DNA of 64,000 nucleotides from Oscillospiraceae bacterium (GTDB lineage: Bacteria; Bacillota; Clostridia; Oscillospirales; Ruminococcaceae), in NCBI GenBank assembly GCA_015067185.1, contig SVMZ01000013.1, positions 1 through 64,000 on the forward strand, written 5' to 3'. The position numbers and the translations under genes were made by a program. Under the pieces are notes generated by a model. The model was not told the origin of the DNA, did not search any database, and saw only the letters and a program-made list of their open reading frames with translations. This document shows positions 9,159 through 18,197 of this stretch, in pieces; positions within the stretch are counted from its first letter, which is position 1, and every line of letters begins with the position of its first letter.

Positions 9159-9733
9159 TATGCCCAGGGATCGGCGGATTTGGGTGTACGGATGCCGACC
9201 AGCAGGAACTGATCCCACAGCCACCAGGTGCCGTCGCCTTTCTGACGCAGCACGATCTCACGGGCATTGTCTGCACCGCCGCTCTTGATGTGCAGCTTTT
9301 TGTAGCCGGGGTTGGCATCGGCATAGGGGCCGGCTTCAATGGTCAGGGTAAAGGGCTGAGAGGGGGTATAATCATTGTCGGGGGTGGCGCCTGCAAAATA
9401 AGAGAAGGGGACATGATGACCGTCACGGAAGCGGTCGTTGAGGAAAGAGATGTCGTAGGGGCTGAGAGGACGGGGACCGCGGAGCCAGTTGAGCATCTCG
9501 GTTCCGATATCCTTGTCGGCCGCATAGACACACAGGGCGCACACGGTCAGTGCAGCGGTCTGGAAAGGATCGGACAGTGCTGCCTCGGGGAGTGCCTGCA
9601 TCTGTGCCAGACTTTCCGGCAGGGAGGTGAATGTGAATGTCTGTTTTTTGGTGAGGGCGCTCTGGGCAGCTCCTTGAGCCATGGATTTGACGGCACCGGC
9701 AGCATTTCGTTTCAGTCTATCGAAAATAGACAT
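9158..9733 (-). CDS. Conserved hypothetical cytosolic protein, first gene of the stress operon
   Basis: The ATG at 9733 has AGGAGG 7-8 bases upstream; the longer open frame to 9805 lacks one. The 191-aa product (MSIFDRLKRNAAGAVKSMAQ start) has an amphipathic N-terminal helix that could bind membranes. A globular region follows, with LSPYDISFLNDRF and GTWWLWDQFLLVGIRTPKSADPW. The closing WxLW...GIRxPxxxDPW block looks like a conserved signature of a DUF found in Clostridia, but I cannot name it securely. It has no signal peptide. It is the promoter-proximal gene of the six-gene operon and is coupled to the next gene by TAATG. Confidence 0.75.
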   Translation of the reverse strand: MSIFDRLKRNAAGAVKSMAQGAAQSALTKKQTFTFTSLPESLAQMQALPEAALSDPFQTAALTVCALCVYAADKDIGTEMLNWLRGPRPLSPYDISFLNDRFRDGHHVPFSYFAGATPDNDYTPSQPFTLTIEAGPYADANPGYKKLHIKSGGADNAREIVLRQKGDGTWWLWDQFLLVGIRTPKSADPWA

Positions 9734-9824
9734 GGTAAAACCTCCTGATATAAATATAGTATATGGAATACAGTATCTACAGGGAAGAGGACACTTGAGA
9801 AACACTTCCCCACACTACAAATAT

Positions 9825-9872
9825 ATTATAGCAAAAAAAGAAACAGAAATCATCCTACTAAAGTATGATTTT
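9825..9872 (-). promoter_or_regulatory. Activated promoter with LuxR/NarL-type operator, YdjGHI-like operon
   Basis: On the minus strand the -10 box TATAAT (9825-9830, extended TGC before it) lies 20 bases downstream of the 22-bp block at 9851-9872. That block is identical to 2627-2648 over 22 bases and contains the TACTTTAGTA dyad. The -35 region is T-rich and non-consensus, as expected for an activator-dependent promoter. The distance from the block to the start codon is 118 bases, against 122 at the other copy. Confidence 0.75.
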
Positions 9873-9915
9873 TGTGAGAAAAAACGGCATTAAAGCCGAA
9901 ATAGCAGAAGAAAAG

Positions 9916-10551
9916 TTACTCCAACGGTTTCTGGTCGAAGATAACCAGTCCACTTTCTCTGGCGCGTACGGCAAGTTCAGTGCGGTTGCGAAAGCCGGTG
10001 CGGTGTTTCATGTTCTGGATATGGGATTTGACGGTGGCCACCGAGATGAACAGCTTTTCTGCAATGGCGGCATCGGTTTCGCCGGCCACCACCAGACGAA
10101 GCACGTCCAGCTCCCGTTCGGAGAAGCATTCGCTCCAGGTGTCGCCCAGTTTGAGGTGTGGGGTGGTGTCGGGATAGATGCTCTCACCGGCCACCGTGCG
10201 CAGCAGGATGGAGATAATCTCTTCAGCGGTGGAGCTTTTATACCAGAAGCTATCTACCCCGGCTTCCCGGGCGCGGTCGATATAACTGCACTCCGGCTGG
10301 CTGGTGATAATAATAATTTTGATGTGAGGAAGCTGCTTTTTGATATCTCCTGCCGCATCGATGCCGTTGGCATTCATGGCGGTGCAGACATCCATCAGGA
10401 TTACATCCACGGGATGGGTGCGGCAGAAAACTTCGGCAAACAGGGCGCTCTCCAGCGAGCCTGCCAGTTCACACGCTTCACTTTTGTCCACATAGATCTC
10501 CAACAGCTGACGAGCCATGGGATCGTCTTCCACGAGAAGGACACGGATCAC
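9916..10551 (-). CDS. LuxR/NarL-family response regulator
   Basis: A 211-aa two-domain regulator. The receiver domain (1-120) has the acidic pair EDD at 8-10, phosphoacceptor Asp54 in VILMDV, ITSQ near 85 and the conserved Lys in WYKSS. The C-terminal HTH (about 145-205) has the LuxR signature FSERELDVLRLVVAGETDAA, then LFISVATVKSHIQNM. Its start overlaps the kinase gene end by 4 bases (10548-10551). The divergent-free layout places it directly upstream of the YdjGHI-like operon, whose promoter starts about 90 bases past its stop. It is the best candidate to bind the shared dyads at 2632-2641 and 9856-9865. This resembles LiaR/VraR systems that govern envelope stress, but the target assignment is inference. 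Confidence 0.92.
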   Translation of the reverse strand: MIRVLLVEDDPMARQLLEIYVDKSEACELAGSLESALFAEVFCRTHPVDVILMDVCTAMNANGIDAAGDIKKQLPHIKIIIITSQPECSYIDRAREAGVDSFWYKSSTAEEIISILLRTVAGESIYPDTTPHLKLGDTWSECFSERELDVLRLVVAGETDAAIAEKLFISVATVKSHIQNMKHRTGFRNRTELAVRARESGLVIFDQKPLE

Positions 10552-11834
10552 AGGAAATCACCTCTTTCTTTGGGTAGGGTCACGGTAAGTTCAAAAACAG
10601 GGAGATGGGTCACGGTCATGGTGCCGCCTGCCCGTTCGATCTTTTTGCGCAGGGAATCCAGTCCACCGCCTTCGATAATCGTCTTTTTGGGGATATCACC
10701 GTTGTTGCGGAAGGAGGCAGTGTAATGGGTTTCGGTTTCTGTCCAGGCGGTGTAGAGCACGGTGGCGCGGGCATGACGCACGGCATTGGTGAGTGCTTCG
10801 GCGGCAGCCTGCACAAACAGCTTCTGCGCTTCGCTGCTTTCGGGGAGACTGCCAGCCGACTCGATGTCGATACCGGTGGCTGAGGCGATGCGGGCAAGCA
10901 TATCCAGCGGCTGTTCGGTCTCCTTCAGCTCCGCTTCCTTGCGGAGCATGGCGATGTTGCGCTGCCAAATGGCCAGCGGCGGTGTGGGAACGGCATACTC
11001 GTTGACAAGATAGCGGCGGGTGGAGAGCAGTGCCTGCCCCAGCTCGCTGTGGATGCGTGTTTTGATCTCCAGACGTTCCTGGGAACGGGTGAGTTCATCC
11101 AGGTTTTCGCCGTGTTTTCTCAGACGGAGATTCAGAGCGGAAAGCTCGGCATTTTTCTCCTGCAGCTCTTCGGTGACAGCCTGAATCTGCGTGGTGTTGG
11201 CGGCGGTGAGCTGATAGAGGCTGCCCAGTTTTTCGCAGGAGAACATCCAGACCGTGCCGTCGGACAGACGAAAGTGAGGCTGGGAACCGGAAGAGAGCCG
11301 CTGAACATCACGGCAGATGTCGCCGTTCTGCAGGGTGTTCCAGAACAGCTCGGCATTTTGCAGGGAGATGCCGGCAAGAGAGAAACACAGCATATTCATG
11401 CGGCGGTTGGAAAGCACCACGCGGCCTCCTTCCAGATAAAAGCAAAGGCCGGAGGTTAGTTTATCCACGCTTTCCTTGATGGAAGAGCGGGTAAGATTTT
11501 TCTGATGGAAACGGTATTCACAGACAAGGCGGTGAATAAGGTGGACCAGAATGAGAAGGAAAAGGGCGATGGGAATGAGCAGCGGCAGACGGCAAAGGCG
11601 ATCTGAAAGAGCGGGGACAGGCAGAAAACGCAGTGCGGCACGGGTCTGCCCGGTATAGAGGATCATCAGCAGGGCACTGACCAGAAGAGAGAGCAGCGTG
11701 ATCAGGCGGGCAGAGAGGGAGGTGTTTTTACGGAAAAGGGAGGGAAGAAGGTAAATGTTGATGCAGAACTCCAAAAACAGTCCCAAAATAAGCAGACTGC
11801 GGAAGGGGATCGTCAGATCATAGAAATTCAGCAT
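10548..11834 (-). CDS. Sensor histidine kinase, LuxR-partner type
   Basis: A 428-aa protein. Four hydrophobic helices fill residues 10-105, followed by a PAS-like segment (about 120-215) and a coiled coil (about 215-258). The dimerisation helix carries the likely phosphoacceptor His262 in KTRIHSELGQALLSTR. The ATP-binding domain has the N-box AAAEALTNAVRHARA (Asn350) and the G-box EGGGLDSLRKKIE. This is the HPK7-like arrangement that partners NarL-type regulators. The start overlaps the upstream sensor gene by 7 bases, and the end overlaps the regulator gene by 4. The promoter at 13577 should drive all three genes. The signal it senses is unknown. Confidence 0.88.
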   Translation of the reverse strand: MLNFYDLTIPFRSLLILGLFLEFCINIYLLPSLFRKNTSLSARLITLLSLLVSALLMILYTGQTRAALRFLPVPALSDRLCRLPLLIPIALFLLILVHLIHRLVCEYRFHQKNLTRSSIKESVDKLTSGLCFYLEGGRVVLSNRRMNMLCFSLAGISLQNAELFWNTLQNGDICRDVQRLSSGSQPHFRLSDGTVWMFSCEKLGSLYQLTAANTTQIQAVTEELQEKNAELSALNLRLRKHGENLDELTRSQERLEIKTRIHSELGQALLSTRRYLVNEYAVPTPPLAIWQRNIAMLRKEAELKETEQPLDMLARIASATGIDIESAGSLPESSEAQKLFVQAAAEALTNAVRHARATVLYTAWTETETHYTASFRNNGDIPKKTIIEGGGLDSLRKKIERAGGTMTVTHLPVFELTVTLPKERGDFL

Positions 11835-13489
11835 ACGATATCACCTCCTGCAGGAATGGTGAGATTGATGACGACATCTTCCTCCATGATATCATAGGTG
11901 AAGCTGCCGTAGGAAAGTGTCAGATTACTGAGTGTATGGGCGGTAATGGTTTCGGTACAGCCCATCTGGATGTTCATGGCAAGGCTGCCCTGAGTACAGG
12001 TAAGATTGACCAGCATGGCGGTGATGTTATCCAGCAGGCATTCTACAAGGGTCTCATAGAAATCGTAGACGGCAACGATGTGTTCCGGAGTCAGCCAACC
12101 GTCGCAGCAGGCATGGAAAGAGGTGAAAACCTGAGCGAGGCGCAGATTTTCCAGCGATTCACGGATGCAGTATTCCAGTTCCTTTGCCTGGAGGGCGGTA
12201 TTATCCTCTTTCAGCAGGAGCAGGTTGCCGCGCCGCTTGATATAAGAGCCGAGGATGCAGAGTCTGGCAATGAGGGGACGGGTATTTTCCGGTTCTGTCT
12301 CAATACGGCGGAGCAGGGCATCTGCTTTGAGGATCTGCGGTTCCACCTCCCGGGCAATGCGGTCGTAAAGGCGGTTCCGTTCATCGGTTTTGGCGCGTTT
12401 TTGTTTCAGCTCCAGCTCAGCCTGCAGCAGGATGTTCTCTTCATCTAGCTGTTCCATGGTATCCTGCAGCCGATCCTGCAGCTCGTTGAGCCGGGAGATA
12501 TCGTCTTGCCATACAACGCGTCCGCCGTGAATAGCGGCACTGCTGAGCAGGGAATCTCCAAACAGGACAGGGGCTGTCTCGGTCAGACGCATGATATTCT
12601 CCGGCACGGGAAGGGCGGAGGATGAGACATAATGAGGCTGGTAGTCGGTATCCACAATCTGCATGGGGATCGTGGTGGAGTCAAACAGCTGCTGATAATT
12701 GCTGTTTGAGGGGAGCAGACCACTCTGGATGGCACTTTCCAGCAGCAGGACGATGATCAGGCAGTCCATGACGGTAAGATCGCAGTTATACAACCGCATG
12801 CTGTAACCCAGCCAGAACAGGGCGGCAAAGGTCATAATCAGAATGGGCATCTTCTGCAGCTTACGGCTGCCGGGGACGCGGCTTTTTAAAAGCATCATGA
12901 CAACGAAATAAAAGCCCATGACAACAAACCAACCCATGACGATGTAGTACATCCAGTCGTAGCTGTATTCCTGATCAAAGTTGATGAAGCCGTTATAGAA
13001 TACAAAGACCTTCTGGTGCAGGTCATTGGTGAAGACAGCGGTCAGCATGAGCAGCGGGGGAATGAGAAGGTAGTTCATCTTTTTGGGGTGAGAATGAGTT
13101 TCGGGTTTGCCGAGATAGTTGATGATGAAAGCGCCCAAGGTGGGAACAAACAGCATACCCACGTAAAAACCGTACCACAGGTATCGGACCAACGGATGGG
13201 TTACGCTGCCGGTGAATTCCCATTTGACAATTTTATCAATCATCCAGAACAGCAGCAGACCTCCCACGCAGAGCATCAGCCGGCGCACGTTTTTGTTGAT
13301 CAGTCTGCGGTGCAGCGAGATGACCCACAGAAACAGCAGGATGATGTGGATTATATTGCGGGTGGTGGACATGATCGACTGCAGCATGGCGTTATTCAGG
13401 TCCTCGTAGATCATGCGGAGGACAAAAGCAAATGCGAGCAGCGCGAATGCTGTGATGAAAATGAATGTTTGTTTTTTGTTTTTCTTCAT
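11828..13489 (-). CDS. 7TM sensor resembling a kinase but lacking ATP-site motifs
   Basis: A 553-aa protein. Seven or so hydrophobic helices span about 8-255, matching the N-terminal 7TM region of some clostridial histidine kinases. A PAS-like stretch with QIVDTDYQPHYVS (about 278-330) and a coiled coil follow (about 335-375). The dimerisation-like helix reads ERNRLYDRIAREVEPQIL, with no histidine at the usual place. The C-terminal third aligns by eye with an ATPase fold: CLLDNITAMLVNL sits where the N-box should be. It has no usable N-box Asn context and no glycine boxes. It is therefore probably a catalytically dead partner of the kinase encoded just downstream, forming a heteromeric sensor. 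The overlap with the kinase gene supports joint production. Confidence 0.75.
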   Translation of the reverse strand: MKKNKKQTFIFITAFALLAFAFVLRMIYEDLNNAMLQSIMSTTRNIIHIILLFLWVISLHRRLINKNVRRLMLCVGGLLLFWMIDKIVKWEFTGSVTHPLVRYLWYGFYVGMLFVPTLGAFIINYLGKPETHSHPKKMNYLLIPPLLMLTAVFTNDLHQKVFVFYNGFINFDQEYSYDWMYYIVMGWFVVMGFYFVVMMLLKSRVPGSRKLQKMPILIMTFAALFWLGYSMRLYNCDLTVMDCLIIVLLLESAIQSGLLPSNSNYQQLFDSTTIPMQIVDTDYQPHYVSSSALPVPENIMRLTETAPVLFGDSLLSSAAIHGGRVVWQDDISRLNELQDRLQDTMEQLDEENILLQAELELKQKRAKTDERNRLYDRIAREVEPQILKADALLRRIETEPENTRPLIARLCILGSYIKRRGNLLLLKEDNTALQAKELEYCIRESLENLRLAQVFTSFHACCDGWLTPEHIVAVYDFYETLVECLLDNITAMLVNLTCTQGSLAMNIQMGCTETITAHTLSNLTLSYGSFTYDIMEEDVVINLTIPAGGDIVC

Positions 13490-13576
13490 GCCGTGTTACC
13501 CCACATTCAAGATAGATTTGAAAGCTTTATTAAGGGGCGGAAAAAGAACAGGTTTATGATGAAATCCATTGAGGAT

Positions 13577-13582
13577 ATTATA
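13577..13582 (-). promoter_or_regulatory. Extended -10 promoter of the sensor/kinase/regulator operon
   Basis: On the minus strand TGCTATAAT (hexamer 13577-13582) lies 88 bases before the sensor start at 13489. The -35 area is T-rich without a consensus hexamer. No copy of the TACT-N2-AGTA dyad was seen here, so there is no sign of autoregulation by the same site. Confidence 0.5.
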
Positions 13583-13624
13583 GCATATCACAACAGAAAA
13601 AGAAAGACAGGTTAATGCGATAAA

Positions 13625-13653
13625 TTGACAAGCATTTTCGGGTGTGTTATACT
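13625..13653 (+). promoter_or_regulatory. Consensus sigma-A promoter for the GH78 gene
   Basis: TTGACA (13625-13630), a 17-base spacer and TATACT (13648-13653), ending about 40 bases before the start codon at 13695. It is divergent from the sensor operon promoter. Confidence 0.8.
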
Positions 13654-13694
13654 TGTGTTAAATTATGGCTATTCAGTGTTAAGGAGAAGTGACA

Positions 13695-15404
13695 ATGGGA
13701 CTTAATCATTTTAATTACAGCAAAAAAGAAGAAAACAAGCTTATCAAAAAATATATCATTCCCAAGAGAATTGTGGCAGCGGAAGGCGTGGAAAAAGCAG
13801 AGGTGCTGCTGCAGGATTCCCCTTGCCAGGCTACGTTGGGAAATATTGATTCCTGTACGATAAAACAGGGCGGATACATTCTCCTGGATTTCGGCAGTGA
13901 GCTTCAGGGCGGTGCAAGCGTTACGGTAAAAAGCGTGGTGCAGCCTCCGGAGAAATGCCCCGCCCACAGACCCCCCTACGGAAAGATCCGCTTGGTATTC
14001 GGCGAAAGTGTCAGTGAAGCACTTTCCACAATCGATGACGAGGGCAATGCGCTGAACGATCACTCCACCCGTGATATGACGGTGGATACCTGCTGCTGGT
14101 CCACCATGCGCTACGGCAACACCGGTTTCCGCTTTTTGAAGTTTGAAGCGGTGGACGGCGATATTGTTCTGACCGGAATCAAGGGTGTTCTGGAATACAG
14201 AGACCTGGAATACAAGGGTTCCTTCCGCTGCAATGACGAGCTGCTTAACAATATTTTTGATACCGCCGCCTACACCGTGCACCTCAACATGCAGGAGTAT
14301 ATCTGGGACGGCATCAAGCGCGACAGACTGGTTTGGATCGGCGACCTTCACCCGGAAGTCTCCACCATCTGCTCCGTTTTCGGGCACGATGAAAGCGTGG
14401 AAAAGAGCCTCGATCTGGCAAGAGACATGTTTGAGATCAGGGAAGAGGATATCGAGACCTATAAAAACAACATGTGGATGTCCTTCCCCAGCTACACCTG
14501 CTGGTGGGTGATCATCCACAGAGACTGGTATATGCAAAACGGCAACATGGATTACCTGCTGCAGCAGAAAGCGTATTTCGATAAAGTGGTAAGATGCCTT
14601 TTGCACCGCATAGAAGAAAACGGTGAAATACATTTTGACAACAAGTATTTCATCGACTGGAGCTCGAACAACACCCCCTATATGGAGGCCGGCTTCCGTG
14701 GCTGCCTCATCATGGGATTGCAGGCCGCAGCGGATATCTGCAAACTGTTCGGCGAGGACGAAGTGGGCGAAAAGTGCCTGCGCGCCGTGGAGAATGTGAG
14801 AAAAGTGATACCGGAATATGCGGGCAACAAGCAGGTCTGCGGCATGGTGTCCCTGTCGGAGCTGGACGATGCGCAGAAGGTAAACGATATCATCTGCACC
14901 GATCTGCTCAACGGTCTCTCCACATTCTATGGCTATTACGTTCTGAATGCACTTGAAAAAGCAGGAAACATGCAGGCTGCCATGGATGTTATGCGCGGTT
15001 ACTGGGGCAGAATGCTGGAGATGGGCGCAACCACCTTCTGGGAAGACTTTGATATCAAGTGGGCAGAGGGCGCAAGAGGAATCGACCAGATCGTGCCGGA
15101 AGGCGAGAACGATGTCCACAGGGATCATGGCAGATTCTGCTATACCAAGCTGCGCCACAGTCTGTGCCACGGCTGGGCAAGCGGTCCCGCCGCCTTTATG
15201 ACAAAGAAAATTATCGGTGTACAGGTTCTGGAGCCGGGCTGCAGAAAGATAAAGGTAACCCCCAACCTGGGAGATCTGCAGTGGGCTAAGGGAACCTATC
15301 CCACACCGTACGGTATTGTCTCCATCGAGCACCGTGCAGAAAACGGTAAAGTGACAACCAACTTCACCGCTCCCGATGAAGTTGAGGTTGTTGTAGCTGA
15401 ATAA
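13695..15404 (+). CDS. GH78 alpha-L-rhamnosidase-like glycosidase
   Basis: The ATG at 13695 has AAGGAG 8 bases upstream; an earlier in-frame GTG at 13689 is too close to it. The 569-aa product has no signal peptide, so it should be cytosolic. An N-terminal beta domain (about 30-165) precedes an (alpha/alpha)6 barrel. The barrel carries the family signature WDGIKRDRLVWIGDLHPE (about 198-215), with the acidic catalytic cluster, and GATTFWEDFD (about 440), the expected base region. A CHGWASGPAAFM motif and a C-terminal beta domain complete the GH78 pattern. It lacks the extra N-terminal beta-sandwiches of larger rhamnosidases. The likely reaction is release of terminal L-rhamnose from oligosaccharides or glycosides taken up by the cell. 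It is followed by a protease and a GH36 gene. Confidence 0.85.
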   Translation: MGLNHFNYSKKEENKLIKKYIIPKRIVAAEGVEKAEVLLQDSPCQATLGNIDSCTIKQGGYILLDFGSELQGGASVTVKSVVQPPEKCPAHRPPYGKIRLVFGESVSEALSTIDDEGNALNDHSTRDMTVDTCCWSTMRYGNTGFRFLKFEAVDGDIVLTGIKGVLEYRDLEYKGSFRCNDELLNNIFDTAAYTVHLNMQEYIWDGIKRDRLVWIGDLHPEVSTICSVFGHDESVEKSLDLARDMFEIREEDIETYKNNMWMSFPSYTCWWVIIHRDWYMQNGNMDYLLQQKAYFDKVVRCLLHRIEENGEIHFDNKYFIDWSSNNTPYMEAGFRGCLIMGLQAAADICKLFGEDEVGEKCLRAVENVRKVIPEYAGNKQVCGMVSLSELDDAQKVNDIICTDLLNGLSTFYGYYVLNALEKAGNMQAAMDVMRGYWGRMLEMGATTFWEDFDIKWAEGARGIDQIVPEGENDVHRDHGRFCYTKLRHSLCHGWASGPAAFMTKKIIGVQVLEPGCRKIKVTPNLGDLQWAKGTYPTPYGIVSIEHRAENGKVTTNFTAPDEVEVVVAE

Positions 15405-15437
15405 GAAAAGGTCTGCATAGGAAAAGGGAGGAAAAAG

Positions 15438-18014
15438 ATGAAAAATACCCGAAGGAAGCTTCTGGGTGTCATTTTGGCAATTGGCCTTTGCTTTCTTGCA
15501 GCCTGCGCAAAAGGCAAAATGACCATTAAAATTGACGAAAACGGCATGGCCAGCTGGAAACCGGAAAAAAACGCGGTGGCATACGAATATGCTCTTGTAG
15601 ACCAGGACTACACCAATAACGGCATTCAGACAACAACAGAAACTTCTGTCCAGTTGTTGTCCGGATACTGCCTCCAGCTGCGTGCCGTGTATGAAAACGG
15701 CCAAACAGGGATGTGGATCACTTCCGACTTTTATTATGGCACGGGAGAAGAAACGCAGGAGCCCGGTCAGGAATATGAAGAGGATGCTGCTTTGCTGGTA
15801 GACCATAGGTTTACTGTGAAAATGGGAGACCTTAAAACCTATAACCTTATGGAAAACATCGACTACAGTACAGTTCAGCAGACGGCTGACGGCGGTGTTT
15901 CCTTTGTGGCAGCAGCGCCAAACGGCGGAGAGATGCGTTTTGTGGGCACTGCAGGGATTACGGTGCAGCCCGGGGAGATCTCCTTTGAGCCGGGCAGCAG
16001 TATTATGGCACTGGACTCCATCGGCCGCATCTGTATGTACAAACCTGTTGTAAGTGACTCGGGTCAGGGAGATAACTGGGTTAACTTTACGGGCGGTTAC
16101 ACCTTTGACGGTACCACCCGTGTGGACAGCCGCAGTGAGCTGTTTGAGGTATGGCCTTTTTCCATTTCTGTACAGGATGCTTATGACGAAGGATACTATG
16201 GAGGCACATCGGCGCTGAATCATCAGCCCAATATGATCGGTATAGGCGCCGCAGACAGCCGCACGAATACAGATGCGTTCACCCTCAGCGAGTTGGTGGT
16301 ATACTATGACGAAACCACCTATGCCACACCCATTGCAGAGATGGTGCTCGACCCCGAGAGTTACAGGGCATATATGGAGGGCGATCTTTACGACCCGACG
16401 AAAGAGGTTTTTGATCCTGCCAAGGAAATATATGATTTCCATCTGCTGGTGCTGCCCTTGCTCAGCGACAAGGCAGAAACGACCGTATACGATATCGAAG
16501 AGGATTACGGCAGATACCTCGGCAGTTCCGTGCAGAGCATTGATATGAGCAGAATAACCATCGGCGACCTGAAGGATGCCGGAGGTAACGTTCTGGACAA
16601 GGCTGCCGATGCGCTTTCCTTCGGAGTCACACTGGAAATTTCCCTTGACGGCGGACCGGCGTACGACATGCCGCTGCAGATGCTTGAACAGTATAAAGGG
16701 GCGCAAAACCTCCATCAGCTTGTTCCTTACAAAAATATTTTTTCCGAAGGCAGTGTAAATGCACTGGTGATCCCGCTGATGTGGCAGGATTATCCCGATT
16801 TGGCAAACGATGCGTTGATGGATAAAATACGCACATTCCTGGGCCGCGTGGCCGACAGGGACGGCAATGTGACCGACTGCAGCGTCAGCGAAGCAGACGG
16901 ATATTCCCTCAGCAGTTATTATGATGCCGTTTCCAATGGACGATACCACATCGACAGCTTTGTCACCGACTGGTGCCCGATGAACTACAAATTTGAAGAC
17001 ATCCAGGACAGTGCGGTTATGGAAGGCGAATGGAAAAACGAGGCGCTCCAATGGGCAAAGGAAACCTATGGCGAGCTTGACTGGGACAGCTTCGATGCAA
17101 ACGGCGACGGAATTTTGGATGCCGTTATCTTTGTGGGCGCAAACCCGGAAATGGATTCCTATTATATGACAAGTTTTGGCGGTGCAACCCAAAATTCTCC
17201 CAGCTATATCCCGGAGAATACGGAAACGGCGCAGCAACCGGTCATCAAGGAATTCATCTACATCGGCAGCAATATACTCGGTACAGAAAATGTACTTATC
17301 CACGAATATGCCCATAACTTTGGTCTTATCGATTATTACGATGTAACCTACAGCGGTATTGATGCCGTGGGCCACTTTGATATGCAGTCATCTAACGTCG
17401 GTGACTGGAACGCCTACTCCAAATATTCCGTAGGATGGATCGATCCGCATATTGTGCAGGACCTTGCCGCAGGTGAGAGTGTGGAATTTACCATCGGTGC
17501 GCAGTCCGACACAGGGGATGCCATCGTGATCCCTGCCGCAGGTGCAGATTTTGACGGTCCATTCGGCGAATACATGATGGTGGACCTTTTCACTGACAGC
17601 GGAGTTAACCGGTATGATGCAGAAAAGTATGGTTTGAGCGGCGTAACGGGTGTGCGCATCTACCATGTAAATGCAGGTATGGAGCGCCGTGTGCTCAATG
17701 ACGATTACGGCACAGAATATCCGATCGGTACCGTGCATTACGCAAACGCTTACACCAAAAACGGCAAATATCACATCGAATTGCTGCAGAAGGGCGGCGA
17801 CAATACCTTTACCGACCTTGACAACCTGCGCACAAACCTTTTACCGCAGGATTTGTTCTATGCCGGGGAACGCTTTGATGCGGTTAATTACGGTGAATTC
17901 CTCACAGACGGCAGAATGGACAATGGAGATGAATTCGGCTATATCATCGAAGTGGTGAAAATCACGGAAACAGACGGTAAGCCGGTGGCAACCATCCGCA
18001 TTACCCGCAAATAA
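15438..18014 (+). CDS. M6-like zinc metalloprotease lipoprotein
   Basis: An 858-aa protein with GGGAGG 7 bases before the ATG. The lipoprotein signal is MKNTRRKLLGVILAIGLCFLAAC, with the lipid cysteine at about 23. A fibronectin-like segment follows (about 28-100), then beta-rich regions. The peptidase region contains the metal-binding HEYAHNFGLIDYYD (about 618-631), the HExxHxxGLxD type seen in M6 immune-inhibitor-A-like peptidases. Just before it is FDANGDGILDAVIFVG (about 553), a calcium-loop-like DxNxDG motif also typical of this family. Surface attachment suggests degradation of external proteins or glycoproteins alongside the glycosidases encoded on each side. A strong terminator at 18091-18130 ends the transcript begun at 13625. 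Confidence 0.82.
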   Translation: MKNTRRKLLGVILAIGLCFLAACAKGKMTIKIDENGMASWKPEKNAVAYEYALVDQDYTNNGIQTTTETSVQLLSGYCLQLRAVYENGQTGMWITSDFYYGTGEETQEPGQEYEEDAALLVDHRFTVKMGDLKTYNLMENIDYSTVQQTADGGVSFVAAAPNGGEMRFVGTAGITVQPGEISFEPGSSIMALDSIGRICMYKPVVSDSGQGDNWVNFTGGYTFDGTTRVDSRSELFEVWPFSISVQDAYDEGYYGGTSALNHQPNMIGIGAADSRTNTDAFTLSELVVYYDETTYATPIAEMVLDPESYRAYMEGDLYDPTKEVFDPAKEIYDFHLLVLPLLSDKAETTVYDIEEDYGRYLGSSVQSIDMSRITIGDLKDAGGNVLDKAADALSFGVTLEISLDGGPAYDMPLQMLEQYKGAQNLHQLVPYKNIFSEGSVNALVIPLMWQDYPDLANDALMDKIRTFLGRVADRDGNVTDCSVSEADGYSLSSYYDAVSNGRYHIDSFVTDWCPMNYKFEDIQDSAVMEGEWKNEALQWAKETYGELDWDSFDANGDGILDAVIFVGANPEMDSYYMTSFGGATQNSPSYIPENTETAQQPVIKEFIYIGSNILGTENVLIHEYAHNFGLIDYYDVTYSGIDAVGHFDMQSSNVGDWNAYSKYSVGWIDPHIVQDLAAGESVEFTIGAQSDTGDAIVIPAAGADFDGPFGEYMMVDLFTDSGVNRYDAEKYGLSGVTGVRIYHVNAGMERRVLNDDYGTEYPIGTVHYANAYTKNGKYHIELLQKGGDNTFTDLDNLRTNLLPQDLFYAGERFDAVNYGEFLTDGRMDNGDEFGYIIEVVKITETDGKPVATIRITRK

Positions 18015-18090
18015 ATATTGACCTATCCGGCACAGTGCAAGCGGGACAACGTGCCGGACGGTACGTTGGTCAAACGGAATAATACCAAAA

Positions 18091-18130
18091 CGGGAAGCGA
18101 CATGTGAGCACATGTTGCTTCCCGCTTTTT
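18091..18130 (+). terminator. Rho-independent terminator after the metalloprotease gene
   Basis: CGGGAAGCGACATGTG (18091-18106) pairs perfectly with CACATGTTGCTTCCCG (18109-18124), apart from one wobble, and is followed by CTTTTT. Confidence 0.9.
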
Positions 18131-18197
18131 GCTGTGCTGTTACAGGGGGATGCTCCCGTATGGGGAACAGGATCCGGAGGTGGTTATATCCGCGAGG

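Noticed and set aside
13647-17375. Minus-strand open frame of 1242 codons
   Set aside because: It lies opposite the clear GH78 and metalloprotease genes and crosses the promoter between 13625 and 13695. It has no start signal or domain.
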